64,000 nt of DNA from Eublepharis macularius (GCF_028583425.1 NC_072795.1:10563001-10627000); one strand, 5' to 3'. Counted from the first letter of the stretch, positions 58,001-62,230 are shown. Translations and numbers: made by a program. Notes: generated from the letters alone by a model not told the origin.

Positions 58001-59865
58001 GAATTCACAACAGCATGCAGAGGGTGCAGAGAGGGCCACGGGCATAGACAGTATTAAAAGGAGATTAGACAAAAAAAATCGCGGCATGTGCACAGGGGAA
58101 AACATGGAGAAAAGACAGACAAAACCCATTTCTGCTTCTCATGATTCCCTTGCACGTGCGGAATACTGGAGAACATGAGAAGAATAGATTCTAAAATGTC
58201 GTAAAGTGACTGTGCGGAAAACACCCTTCTCTGGAGCACACTGCTTATATCCTAATTTTATTTTTATTTGTGACTTTTCAGTTATTCATTGATAATGTTG
58301 CATGCTTGGTGGGCTGTACTGGATTAAAGGTTTTGATTCACTGTTTTAGACAATAAAAAGGTAAAGGTAGGCTGCTTCCACACACGTTGGATAATCCACT
58401 TTCAATACTCTTTAGTGAACACTTGAAACTGATTTTCCATGTGTGGAACAAAAAATCCACTTCTAAAGGATTGCGAAAGTGCATTGAAAGTGCATTATTC
58501 AACGTGTGTGGAAATGGCCGTAGTCCCCTGTGCAAGCACCAAGTCATTACTGACCCGTGGGGAACATTGCATCACGACGTTTTCTTGGCAGACTTTGTTT
58601 TTGTTACAGAGTGGTTTGCCATTACCTTCCCCAGTCATCTACACTTTACCCCCAGGAAACTGGGTACTCAATCTACTGACCTTGGAAGGATGGAAGGCTG
58701 AGTCAACCTTGAGCCAGCTATCTGAACCCGGCTTCCGCCAGGATCGAACTCAGGTTGTAAGCAGAGCTTGGGCTGCAGTACTGCAGCTTACCACTCTGCA
58801 CCACAGGGCTCCTTCTGTTTTAGACAATACACCATCAGAAAGTCACAAGGGGTGATTCATTGAAATAGACAAGGCAGAGACCAATCACCTTTCCTTTGAG
58901 TTTAGGCTATGAGTGTGCAAATAAAAAAAAAATCAGTAAATCAGTAATACCAAACTGGAGAAAAAAATGGAATCCCCAAATATCGAATTGATTAAACCTA
59001 CCTATTTAACTCCTTGAAGGGTAATTTTTAAAAGGCACTCTCCTTCTAGAGAATCCCATGGGCCAAAGAAGGATTGTAAGGATTGGGCCTGCAAGGATTG
59101 GCCACTCACTCCCCCTCCCTTTCTAATTACCCCTCCCTTCAACCTCTGCCTTACTCCCCCTCCTTTCTCCCTTCTCCCATCAGGAAAAAAGGTGAGAAAC
59201 ACAATTTTTTGTTCTTCCTTAACAAAGGAACAGCAAAGGAACAGCCCAACCATGATTATCAAAGTTTACTTGATTAAACCAAATTAATTCGGTAAGCTTC
59301 AGTTTGGGAATACCAACTCTGTTTCAGTATTCCCTTTTGAGTTTGGTAATACTGAATTTCACCAAAATAGGAAGAATTCAGTATTTTAAGTCATTACCCA
59401 ACCCGAATTGCACGTCTCTAGTTTAAGCAGCTCCACTTCCTTTATTTCTAGATTCTTTTCTTATTTCTACAATACTGCCAGCACAGACTGATTGTGTCTC
59501 CCTTAAAAGATCAGAATCCTCTTCCCACCGCTAAAATTCAGCGTATATTCATATTTCTTTAACGGAACCATGTAAAATAATGTCACATGGAATAAATATT
59601 TCATAATGATTGCTTGACTTTTCACAGACAAATGAACTGTCCAAAATAAAACTTATATTTTCCATCCTTTTCCCCAGCGAAAGTCCAGAAGGAGATAGAA
59701 GAAGCTTTTGGTCCCACGCAATCGATCAGCTATCAATATCGGATGAAAACTCCCTACACATTTGCAACGATTCATGAGGCCATGCGTTTCAAGTGTGTTT
59801 TATTAGCTGGGAATCCTAGAGTATGTCTGAAGGATATAAACATTCTGGGTTCTCATATCCCTAAG
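15894..59865 (+). CDS. CYP2J-like: cytochrome P450 family 2 (CYP2J/2K-like), exons 1-7 of an expected 9, 3' end outside window
   Basis: A microsomal heme-thiolate monooxygenase of the CYP2 family, acting on lipophilic substrates at the ER membrane with electrons from P450 reductase. Seven exons encode 383 codons without a stop. Visible parts: an N-terminal membrane anchor (residues about 3-23); the basic hinge and Pro-Pro-Gly-Pro (30-33); the C-helix W-x3-R (W120, R124) that contacts heme propionate; the I-helix oxygen-activation motif AGTDTTS (297-303); and the K-helix E-x-x-R (E354, R357). Exon lengths 168/163/150/161/177/142/188 and phases 0,1,1,0,0,1,0 follow the standard CYP2 plan. The heme-cysteine loop belongs to exons 8-9, which are not in the window. 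Unusually, the proline-Gly-Asn segment that normally follows PPGP is not recognisable. CYP2J is the best guess; CYP2K or another CYP2 is possible. Confidence 0.93.
16640..17830 (+). mobile_element. R4-clade LINE, 3' part (RT thumb, zinc knuckle, restriction-like endonuclease)
   Basis: Fragments read 'YKYLGIL', then 'INTWMIPVIRY', then a CCHC knuckle (CRLCQK…HLTCEC near 17270-17320), then 'VKILWDFRIQTD' and 'NTPDIT'. This order is that of site-specific-type LINEs with a C-terminal PD-(D/E)XK endonuclease (R2/R4 group). The same family lies at 52070-52870 on the other strand and, more diverged, at 27790-28170. Stops and a frameshift near 17290 make it a dead, 5'-truncated copy. Confidence 0.75.
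17930..18137 (-). mobile_element. tRNA-derived SINE
   Basis: On the minus strand it starts 'gctgtagcacagtggttaag', which carries a pol III A box (TAGCACAGTGG). 'tggtttgaatctc' follows as a decayed B box, then 'ccccagctctccagctgta' and 'gtggggata'. It is the same family as 57025-57245. Confidence 0.75.
18370..18797 (+). mobile_element. CR1-type LINE 3' end
   Basis: It ends 'gggttggactagatgaacc', then 'ctatgattctataattctat', the characteristic CR1 3' terminus with its short repeated octamer-like tail. Upstream text ('gaatggcctgcctgaagag', 'aattattcaaatagg') matches the preceding LINE 3' UTR type. Confidence 0.75.
18921..19902. mobile_element. non-autonomous hAT element H2
   Basis: Ends TAGAGATGGGTACAAAACG and TTCCGTGCCCATCTCTA. 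A perfect 8-bp target duplication, CTGCTTGT (18913-18920 and 19903-19910), flanks the 982-bp element. No transposase is present. Poly-C tracts and paired 'gttcatt'-like motifs fill the interior. Confidence 0.88.
19911..20449. other. non-coding intronic DNA
   Basis: No gene and no bounded element recognised. The short frames have no family match. It may include the 3' flank of the LINE that follows on the minus strand. Confidence 0.35.
20450..23720 (-). mobile_element. long non-LTR retrotransposon relic with APE endonuclease and RT
   Basis: Reading from 23720 downward, the order is: an endonuclease segment ('FDIILLQETW'; 'SVVDYM'; 'SESDHF', the catalytic SDH block); 'GTPGWFDNECQ'; RT motifs ('YRPIPLLSIAAKLYA'; 'LLYADDAVLLA', the YADD catalytic box near 21640); and a C-terminal cysteine-bearing tail. 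That order is a full LINE ORF2. It could be of the Vingi/jockey group or CR1-related; the clade is uncertain. Many stops and frameshifts divide it into short frames, so it is inactive. Confidence 0.72.
23827..24670. mobile_element. non-autonomous hAT element H3, right end not found
   Basis: The left end, TAGACATGGGCACAAATGG, matches the H family. The next 120 bp carry paired 'catgttcgtgttcggtg'-type motifs also seen in H4. From about 24180 it holds three tandem units of about 165 bp. No ATCTCTA terminus is seen on the right, where LINE sequence resumes, so the element is probably truncated. Confidence 0.6.
24180..24670. repeat. three tandem units of about 165 bp
   Basis: 'ccccatgtgcccgcccgcc', 'gattatctgcttatgcag' and 'caggcctggcgggctcgag' recur at about 165-bp spacing. 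Related text occurs in element H5 at 60120-60350. The 142-codon frame across the array reflects repeat structure. Confidence 0.75.
24671..27437 (-). mobile_element. LINE (CR1/L2-like) 5' half
   Basis: On the minus strand, sequence beginning near 27437 ('aggtaagatggcagcacag') looks like a LINE 5' UTR. At 25757-25419 an endonuclease start is readable ('LCNARSINNKT', 'DLVCVTKTWV'). 'CEAFASFFADKI' at about 24810 is the linker before the RT in CR1/L2 LINEs. RT itself is missing, probably lost at the junction with hAT element H3. A Penelope-type foldback is inserted at 26290-26508. The frames are broken. Confidence 0.65.
26290..26508. mobile_element. Penelope-like foldback (inverted terminal segments only)
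   Basis: 'ggttgttgtgggttttctgg' at left pairs with 'cagaaaacccacaacaacc' at right; the arms are about 90 bp. The right side continues into 'gtgaaagccttcgacaata', the usual terminus of this family. A perfect 14-bp target duplication, CAACTTAATATATA (26276-26289 and 26509-26522), flanks it. The arms match the Penelope-type sequence near 46980 ('ccagcagctgtg…ggcatct'). Confidence 0.82.
27560..27735 (+). mobile_element. LINE (L2/CR1-like) 3' tail
   Basis: 'gtgatccaccctgagcctg' followed by 'gggtggaatacaaattt' and an A-rich (AAATA)n tail is the common 3' end of an L2/CR1-like LINE in reptiles. Comparable tails occur at 29380-29665, 29800-29965, 40780-40890 and 41890-42035. Confidence 0.6.
27790..28170 (-). 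mobile_element. diverged R4-clade LINE fragment
   Basis: The minus frame reads 'IIQTDYKKHHNKIASVLHY', then 'KYKLPS' and 'KFKLMWDFKIQMDKN'. It aligns with the post-zinc-knuckle region of the R4 copies at 16640 and 52070, but is clearly more diverged and lacks both ends. Confidence 0.6.
28870..29158 (-). mobile_element. tRNA-headed SINE with an inverted tail duplication
   Basis: The minus strand begins 'ggtgtaggggttaagagcag' (A-box-like) with 'gggtttgattcccc' as B box, then 'ccagctgggtgacc' and 'gttgtggggata'. The 3' part appears twice head to head: 'cttcaggacaacttaacacc' at 28905 and its complement at 28975. The result is a hairpin of about 70-bp arms. Other family members (51775, 35143) have the tail once. 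Confidence 0.7.
29380..29665 (+). mobile_element. LINE 3' tail interrupted by foldback B2
   Basis: 'tctgctttgagtc' resumes after the foldback as 'cagtgagaaaggtgtactat' and '(aaat)n'. The uninterrupted version of the same tail is at 29920-29955 ('ccttgagtctcagtgagaaa'), giving the pre-insertion sequence. Confidence 0.7.
29517..29634. mobile_element. foldback element, family B copy 2
   Basis: A 118-bp palindrome starting GGGCCAAGCTACAAGTGACG and ending 'cttgtagcttcaccc'. It sits inside a LINE 3' tail. Confidence 0.85.
30095..30257 (+). CDS. CYP2 exon 2
   Basis: 163 bp, codons 57-110 plus one base. It reads AAQVYGNIYTVWGG… through NFAGRPVTPFF, the conserved N-terminal beta-sheet and B-helix region. 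Acceptor TTCAG|GCC, donor AAAGG|GTAAGT. Intron 2 is about 4.2 kb. Confidence 0.94.
30607..31460. mobile_element. non-autonomous hAT element H4
   Basis: Ends (C)AGAGATGAGCACGAAC and GTTCGTGCCCATCTCTA. An 8-bp target duplication, CGCCTGAG versus CTCCTGAG (30599-30606 and 31461-31468), has one mismatch. The 854-bp interior shares 'ttctagggcaacagcaggag'-like text with H1 and H5. There is no transposase. Confidence 0.82.
31775..31960 (+). mobile_element. SINE-like repeat ('tgaagctgcattttactgag' type)
   Basis: 'gtgaagctgcattttactga', 'ctagctcagtattgtctgct' and 'ggcagcagctctccag' match a SINE-like repeat abundant in reptiles. Its 3' tRNA-like end is lost. A second partial copy is at 43540-43700. 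Confidence 0.6.
32330..33590 (+). mobile_element. non-autonomous Helitron 1
   Basis: The 5' end is TCTATCTTACTAAATAAAAG. The 3' end is a CCCA-CAA-TGGG hairpin followed by CTTTGTTGCTAG, with T next, as Helitrons require. The 3' terminus is the same as that of Helitron 2 (53075-56439). The base before the 5' end is T rather than the usual A. The interior is GC-rich with tandem motifs and carries no Rep/helicase frame. Confidence 0.68.
32690..32930. repeat. minisatellite inside Helitron 1
   Basis: About four imperfect units of roughly 60 bp containing 'gtagacttggcctctagacc' and 'aggtctacttgccat'. Part of each unit is self-complementary ('gcctct…agaggc'). Confidence 0.65.
33798..33915. mobile_element. 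foldback element, family B copy 3
   Basis: A complete 118-bp palindrome, GGGCCAAGCTACACATGACG to CGTGTAGCTTGGCCC. The changed base in 'acacatgacg' is matched on the other arm, so the arms have stayed paired. Confidence 0.87.
34470..34619 (+). CDS. CYP2 exon 3
   Basis: 150 bp, completing Gly111 and encoding codons 112-160. It contains the C-helix W120KQQR124 and 'LGLGKKGVE', a strong CYP2 signature. Acceptor CTCAG|GT, donor AAAGG|GTATGT. Intron 3 is about 8.6 kb. Confidence 0.95.
35143..35300 (+). mobile_element. tRNA-headed SINE, 3' truncated
   Basis: 'ttggtgtagtggttaagagc' (A box) and 'ggtttgattcccc' (B box), then 'ctctcagccccacccacctc' and 'gttgtggggataataat'. It is cut where the Gypsy LTR remnant begins. 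Confidence 0.75.
35309..40457 (-). mobile_element. Ty3/Gypsy chromovirus-type LTR retrotransposon (fossil)
   Basis: A decayed element with parts in the usual order on the minus strand. They are: an LTR (about 39990-40457); gag with a CCHC zinc knuckle (about 38400-39940); aspartic protease (about 38200-38420); reverse transcriptase (about 37400-38000); RNase H (about 36830-37380); integrase (about 35750-36720); and a C-terminal chromodomain (about 35440-35600). After these comes a purine-rich tract and a shortened second LTR (35309-35412). Chromodomain plus Gypsy order places it among chromoviruses. The about 103 comparable LTR bases differ at about 8 positions, consistent with tens of millions of years at typical neutral rates. 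It is broken in multiple places and inactive. Confidence 0.85.
40475..40690 (-). mobile_element. BovB/RTE LINE fragment
   Basis: The minus strand encodes 'ERVLWLP', 'KKTNKWVLDQINPEF' and 'LSLSYFGYIMRR', the conserved C-terminal part of the BovB/RTE ORF2. No tail or 5' part is visible. Two further fragments lie at 46570 and 48390. Confidence 0.72.
41072..41189. mobile_element. foldback element, family B copy 4
   Basis: A 118-bp palindrome, GGGCCAAGCTACAAGTGATG to 'gtagcttcaccc', flanked by TTA on both sides (41069-41071 and 41190-41192). A 3-bp TTA duplication points to the PIF/Harbinger superfamily. Confidence 0.85.
41193..42485. other. intronic DNA with LINE 3' tail
   Basis: No gene. 41890-42035 carries a LINE tail ('gtgatctgctccaaacccg', '(aaat)n'). 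42030-42110 is a 'tctgactctcaaaagctta' module, the kind from which the 42-bp minisatellite downstream is built. The rest is AT-rich and unrecognised. Confidence 0.45.
42682..42915. mobile_element. foldback element with about 80-bp arms
   Basis: GAGCAGAACCACAAGTGACA at left is complemented by 'tgtcacttgtgtttctgctc' at right. The arms run through 'cctcaagttttgatgggaaa' and pair with few mismatches around a 75-bp loop. 'TTT' lies on both sides, a possible short duplication. It is a distinct family from A and B. Confidence 0.75.
43261..43421 (+). CDS. CYP2 exon 4
   Basis: 161 bp, completing Gly161 and encoding codons 162-214, including 'NSVSNVVCALVFGHRY', the conserved E-helix region of CYP2. 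Acceptor TGCAG|GGC, donor CTT|GTGAGT. Intron 4 is about 4.5 kb. Confidence 0.94.
43540..43700 (+). mobile_element. SINE-like repeat fragment
   Basis: 'ctcagtattgtctactcaga', 'ggcagtagctctccagg' and 'catcacctactgg' match the SINE-like repeat at 31775. Confidence 0.55.
43770..44680. repeat. 42-bp minisatellite, about 21-22 units
   Basis: The unit is built from 'atctgaagaagggagctctg' followed by 'cctctcaaaagcttacctt'. Units carrying 'ttgatatctg', 'catggtgtctg' and 'ttggtgtctg' alternate in twos and threes, a higher-order pattern. A few units are 41 bp. Because 42 is a multiple of three, long repetitive frames cross parts of it; these are not a gene. The flanks ('gtgctagtagaccc', 'gcagaccaacacagccac') show that the unit grew from a module of a known dispersed reptile repeat. 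Confidence 0.9.
45000..45115 (-). mobile_element. CR1 LINE 3' end
   Basis: 'gaatcatagagttggaaggg' and 'catctagtccaaccccctgc' are the reverse complement of the CR1 3' terminus. The element is 5'-truncated. Confidence 0.82.
45267..45911 (+). mobile_element. solo LTR of an LTR retrotransposon (fossil)
   Basis: A 645-bp segment starts TGTCATGGGCC and ends GCCCATGACA. A perfect 5-bp duplication, TCACA (45262-45266 and 45912-45916), flanks it. A TATA-type box (GGCTATAAAAG) lies near 45640. Five bases and TG…CA ends fit Gypsy-like LTRs. A 100-codon frame in it has no recognised domain. No internal region is present; this is a recombination scar. Confidence 0.78.
45917..46560. other. intronic DNA, nothing recognised
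   Basis: No gene or bounded element. 46195-46270 resembles a decayed piece of the dispersed 'ctgctggcacttcaaaga' repeat. Confidence 0.4.
46570..46790 (-). mobile_element. BovB/RTE LINE fragment (RT core)
   Basis: The minus strand gives 'RGKGTRDHIANLQWLMEH', then 'LCFRDYS' and, in another frame, 'FDSVDHEKLLRVLKEM'. This is the RT region with the catalytic-domain D-x-V-D-H-E-K block of RTE elements. A one-base shift separates the two, so it is dead. It directly abuts the Penelope-like sequence. Confidence 0.7.
46960..47700 (-). mobile_element. Penelope-like element, GIY-YIG endonuclease end
   Basis: An intact minus frame of about 197 codons (47078-47671) contains 'GVYRIPCSCGQVYIGTTKC', a GIY-YIG nuclease start of the Penelope CxC…YIG form. 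'RIKEHERHCR' and 'AVAEHSL' follow, then a C-terminal 'LHREAIEIHKHKHNFNRKE' block. Penelope-like elements carry RT followed by GIY-YIG; the RT is missing here. Sequence after the frame (46975-47070) matches the arms of the foldbacks at 26290 and 49829, i.e. the terminal segment of the same family. Confidence 0.82.
47942..48118 (+). CDS. CYP2 exon 5
   Basis: 177 bp, codons 215-273: 'LYEVLPGIMKHI' through 'RDYIDYYLLQMEK', the F-G and H-helix region that shapes substrate entry. Acceptor TGCAG|CTG, donor AAA|GTAAGT. Intron 5 is about 2.2 kb. Confidence 0.95.
48220..48590 (-). mobile_element. BovB/RTE LINE fragment with attached repeat
   Basis: The minus strand at 48430-48560 encodes 'RIPWMAKKTIKWTLYQIKS' and 'KMTKLRLSYFGLI', the C-terminal RTE/BovB block. 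48220-48380 ('gagccatcaagtctcttcc', 'catggcaaccctatgaat') is a repeat often joined to BovB 3' ends in squamates, possibly of SINE origin. Confidence 0.68.
48636..49349 (+). mobile_element. 5'-truncated L1 LINE (3' UTR) with target duplication
   Basis: An AT-rich 714-bp 3' UTR ends in an AATAAA-containing A-rich tail. It is flanked by a perfect 17-bp duplication, GGGAATACTATACTGGG (48619-48635 and 49350-49366). Tail, truncation and duplication length are classic L1 retrotransposition marks. The perfect duplication suggests a rather recent insertion. Confidence 0.82.
49829..50133. mobile_element. Penelope-like foldback, second copy
   Basis: Arms of about 145 bp: 'ggttgttgtggattttccgg' at left is complemented by 'ccggaaaatccacaacaaacc' in the right half. 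The right half runs on to 'gaaagccttcgacaatat'. A 12-bp duplication, ACAGTAGATCTT versus ACAGCAGATCTT (49817-49828 and 50134-50145), has one mismatch. It is the same family as 26290-26508, with a longer loop side. Confidence 0.8.
50326..50467 (+). CDS. CYP2 exon 6
   Basis: 142 bp, codons 274-320 plus one base. It contains the I-helix A297-G-T-D-T-T-S303, which delivers protons to bound oxygen. Acceptor AACAG|AGC, donor CAAG|GTGAAC, the weakest donor of the gene. CR1 sequence begins about 11 bases into the intron. Intron 6 is about 9.2 kb. Confidence 0.95.
50479..50640 (-). mobile_element. CR1 LINE 3' end beside the exon 6 donor
   Basis: 'gaatcatagaatcctagagt' through 'ctaaccccctgcccaatgca' and 'cagccactccttaaagac' are the reverse of the CR1 3' end. 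Its terminus lies only about 11 bases after exon 6. Confidence 0.82.
50641..51089. other. intronic DNA, nothing recognised
   Basis: No gene or bounded element seen. A small hairpin around 'actattatcacaatcatgat' is the only structure. Confidence 0.4.
51090..51751. mobile_element. non-autonomous hAT element K2
   Basis: Ends CACTGCCGGCGCCAGGG and GCGCGCCGGCCCTG, with a perfect 8-bp duplication CCTCAGGT (51082-51089 and 51752-51759). The ends are similar to K1. The 662-bp interior has 'caccccctccggcgcctct', also found in K1, and no transposase. Confidence 0.83.
51775..52035 (+). mobile_element. tRNA-headed SINE
   Basis: 'gatgtagtggatgagag' (A box), 'ggtttgattcccc' (B box), 'ctctcagccccacccactt', 'actttgtaaactgctcc' and a (TTA)n tail. 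It is a near-complete member and abuts the R4 LINE. Confidence 0.8.
52070..52870 (-). mobile_element. R4-clade LINE, 3' part
   Basis: The minus frame of 224 codons (52133-52807) is open. It has the CCHC knuckle (CRLCQEKDETVSHLTCEC), 'VKILWDFRIQTD', and the endonuclease core 'NTPDI…VWIIDIAIPGD', with the PD…D catalytic pattern of restriction-like nucleases. It is 5'-truncated, with sequence lost before the knuckle region. Of the three R4 copies this is the best preserved. Confidence 0.82.
53120..54050. repeat. 45-bp minisatellite, block 1 (about 20 units)
   Basis: The unit is of the form 'gcattgccacctgctcc' + 'atgcctgatcccagctggg' + 'tgaagggg', with moderate variation between units. Minus frames of up to about 97 codons are repeat artefacts. 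Confidence 0.88.
54086..55946. mobile_element. element with about 280-bp inverted terminal repeats, unclassified (fossil)
   Basis: The ends 54086-54367 and 55668-55946 are inverted copies, differing by scattered substitutions and small indels. Between them lie about 1.3 kb with a 166-codon frame (54678-55178, non-ATG start, no recognised family) and a nested family-B foldback (55161-55262). The sequence AGTCTGATCCTG flanks both sides inside the minisatellite and may be a 12-bp target duplication. Long inverted ends plus a gag-sized frame could mean a DIRS-like retroelement remnant. A DNA transposon with long ends is equally possible. It looks internally deleted and inactive. Confidence 0.6.
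55161..55262. mobile_element. foldback element, family B copy 5 (truncated)
   Basis: Starts GGGCCAAGCTACACATGACG after TTA, but the last about 18 bases of the right arm are missing. The loop segment is in the opposite orientation to copies 1-4. It lies in the long-inverted-repeat element. Confidence 0.82.
55945..56300. repeat. 45-bp minisatellite, block 2 (about 8 units)
   Basis: Same unit as block 1. The array was evidently continuous before the inverted-repeat element inserted. Confidence 0.85.
56440..57020. other. intronic AT-rich DNA, nothing recognised
   Basis: No gene or repeat boundaries that I can support. Confidence 0.4.
57025..57245 (+). mobile_element. tRNA-derived SINE
   Basis: Perfect pol III A box TAGCACAGTGG (57032) and B box GGTTCGACTCC (57076-57086). 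'ccccagctccccagctgca', 'ttgttcaccgctctgagtg' and 'gtggtatataagcac' follow. It is the best-preserved SINE of this type in the window. Confidence 0.85.
57660..58240 (+). mobile_element. LINE (CR1/L3-like) ORF2 3' relic
   Basis: 'gtgtgcagttctggtcacta', 'gaaggcaaccaagatgatta', 'gaggaaaggctgaaaaaact' and 'ttaaaaggagattagac' follow the order of a CR1/L3-type ORF2 end. No intact frame is left. Confidence 0.6.
58361..58815 (-). mobile_element. tRNA-headed SINE interrupted by foldback A
   Basis: The minus strand starts 'gccctgtggtgcagagtgg' (A box) and 'gagttcgatcctgg' (B box), then 'caaggttgactcagcctt'. The 3' end 'gtaaaggta' is split from 'gtagtcccctgtgcaagc' by the foldback at 58370-58519. Confidence 0.78.
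58370..58519. mobile_element. foldback element, family A-like copy 3
   Basis: A 150-bp palindrome, GGCTGCTTCCACACACGTTG to 'caacgtgtgtggaaatggcc'. It is flanked by GTA on both sides (58367-58369 and 58520-58522). The uninterrupted SINE would read 'aaaggtagtcccc', so GTA is a real 3-bp duplication. Confidence 0.85.
58908..59420. mobile_element. small hAT-like element (TATGAGTGTGCAAA…GCACGTCTCTA)
   Basis: The ends resemble TAGAGAxGTGCAA and its inverse. An 8-bp duplication, GTTTAGGC versus GTTTAAGC (58900-58907 and 59421-59428), has one mismatch. It is 513 bp and non-coding. Confidence 0.72.
59678..59865 (+). CDS. CYP2 exon 7
   Basis: 188 bp, completing Ala321 and encoding codons 322-383. It contains the K-helix E354-A-M-R357 and 'NPRVCLKD'. 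Acceptor CCCCAG|CG, donor AAG|GTATGG. Exon 8 is not found in the remaining 4.1 kb. Confidence 0.95.
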
Positions 59866-59932
59866 GTATGGAATATTGTTATAGCTACAGTTCTGTATAT
59901 TCAGTGCAATGACTCTCCAGTAGGGTTGCCAG

Positions 59933-60786
59933 TAGAGGTGGGCAAGATCCAAAAAAAATTACAGATCAAACTGATCATGGATCGGCACCGGCGACGATCC
60001 CGAACTAGCGATCCACATCGATCATCTCCCGTTTCCGATCCGTGGATTGGGGAACAGGGATCGGGGAGGCCAAAGCGGAGGGGCGCCCCGCTGTTCCCAG
60101 CTATGTGGGAAGGTGGGTGGTGGCGGCGACCGCTGGGCCTGGCAGGCACGGGGAGGCAGTGACAAGCCGCCTCCCCTCAGGGGACAGGGAGTCTGGATGC
60201 TCAACGGCGGCACCCCCCATGTGTCCGCCTGCCAGGCCAAAAAGCAGCGTGCTGGCAAGAAATGAATGGTGGGTGAAGATGGCAGCCACCAGGCCCGGCG
60301 GGCACGAGGAGACAGCAATGAGCCACCTCCCCTTGGGGCGGGGGGTCTGGCCACTCGTCTGTGTTTGGCTGTCAGAGCTGCCTCTCAGGGTTTGCAGGGA
60401 TGAGATTGGAGTGCCCATGGCTACAGAACACCCCCTTCCCCCTCCCTCCCCTGGGTGTCTTCTCCCAACTGGTGACTGCTTTGCTGCTCCATGGTTGGAA
60501 GGGAGCCCTGCTGATCAAGGAAAGCTGGGCTTCCATTCGGGTTTCCAGGGTGACAGAAGGAGGCATTCTCCTGGCTCCGTTGCCAGGGGAATAGATTGCT
60601 GGCGCCTGTGTGTCTGGCTTCCCGATCCGAGCCCGATCGCCCCGATCAAGCCCCAATCAAGCACACACACACACACCCGAATGCTGGATCGGTCGCCGTG
60701 ACCAGCACCCATCCGCCGGGTCCCAATTGCGCGATCACCATTATTGTGGGTATTTTTGATCGTAATGCCGATCGTGCCCATCTCTA
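59933..60786. mobile_element. non-autonomous hAT element H5
   Basis: Ends TAGAGGTGGGCAAGATCC and GATCGTGCCCATCTCTA, with a perfect 8-bp duplication GTTGCCAG (59925-59932 and 60787-60794). It is 854 bp. The interior aligns with H1 ('cttctcccaactggtgactg') and lacks the foldback H1 carries. It includes a short (CA)n at 60661. It starts only 67 bases after exon 7. Confidence 0.88.
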
Positions 60787-61022
60787 GTTGCCAGCCCCCC
60801 TCCACCACTGAAAAATTGATTGGCAGGAGAAGAAACAGGAGATTTATCTGATCACTAATTTGTGATTGTTCAGATGCCATTAAGTGTTCTGAAGACATAA
60901 TCCAACTCCTCAAATGTCTACTTTCTAATGATACACCTCTTTGTGGTGAAATTTTTTAGGTTGGCTTGGGGGAGCTGGTTGGAATGAATTTTATTAGGGC
61001 AAAGTGTAAAATCTCACACCAT

Positions 61023-61888
61023 TGTTGGGCAAGAGGACACAGCCTAGTCCCCCAACCCCCTCATGGTGCTTTTTGTTCGTTCCATGGCCCGCTGCATGGG
61101 AGATCTCTGGACGGGGACGCTCCACACTCCTTCCCTTAAGGAAGTTAAACTACACACTTAATATAATGTTCAAAGGACAGAGCTTTATTTTCTACAGAGA
61201 CTAAGACCACAAAGCAAGTCTTTACAAAGATAGAAACTTAACATTACACTCTAAGTCAGAATACTCTAAGTCTTTACAGAGATGGAAACTTAACATTCTA
61301 CTCTAAGTCAGAATACAACTTAACACTTTAACTTATAAATACAAGGCATACTTAACGCTATAATACTTAACCTAAGACATGATGACACAAGCAAGGGTAC
61401 CCTTGGACTGAGCTTAGCCGGGCAGAGGGGTTCCAAGCTGGAACCTCTCTTGCCGCTTGACCAGAGCATCAGCATCTTTTAAAGGTGTCTGTGGGCGCTT
61501 GTTACGTCACTGGTAGAATGTTCTCGTGCCTAAGGATTCCATAGATCGTACCTTTCTGCTTATCAGTTTTTCCTTAAGGGGCAGAGGACTTTGGCATTCC
61601 TTCAGCGTGCTCAGCAGAAAGCAAAATGCTTCAGGCTGAGAGACTTCTGGTATGCACTTGCGCTTAAAAGTGAAAGGACCTTGAAGGTGTCACGTGGCCC
61701 TACTGTCCTAAATTCTTTCCCTAGCCTGCTTGTGGAGGAGACAGAAGAAACAAAAGTTAGAGGAAAGTAGAGCAAAGGTGAAAAGCCTTTGCTCTAAGTG
61801 TTTAAGAGACTTTTTCTCATAAGCCGGGATGGAACAGTGCTAAAGGATTTTCAGAACCAAATGCTATCATTTCATAATTCCCATGACA
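61023..61888 (-). mobile_element. probable LTR of a retrovirus-like element (fossil, unclassified)
   Basis: On the minus strand the segment starts TGTCATGGGAATTATG. It contains an AATAAA signal (near 61180) followed by a U5-like tail, and ends near CTTGCCCAACA. It has a short internal duplication ('ctctaagtctttacagagat'). No matching target duplication is found, so the ends are approximate. No coding region accompanies it. Confidence 0.5.
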
Positions 61889-62230
61889 CTCTTAACAGTA
61901 CAACTCACTCTGGCAAAGGGTGGTTTGACCAGAAATGTAGAACGACACTACACCCAACAGATTCACCACCATAAGAAAGGAACATCTATCAGTTATCACA
62001 TTTCTTTAAGGTCTGCCTGTAAGAAGCTGCTTAAGCAGAAGAAGCATGGCCATGCTAAACTACAGTAGCAGGAATGGGAACTGCCAGTCCAAAAAAAGAG
62101 GGGGTCCCGGTTTGGGGAACTTGTTTATTTCAGTGTAAGTTGTTCCTCTCCCTTATCGGAAGCTCAAATCTCTCCAAATGACTAATATATTGATTCCAGC
62201 CAGGTATTCAGGGTCCCTTCCATTCTGGAG
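61889..62230. other. non-coding DNA
   Basis: A 61-codon frame ending 'KKLLKQKKHGHAKLQ' is basic but matches no family I recognise, and its start is arbitrary. Nothing else is seen. Confidence 0.35.

Noticed and set aside
61883-62068. 61-codon basic frame resembling a ribosomal protein end
   Set aside because: No alignment to a specific ribosomal protein holds when checked by eye.
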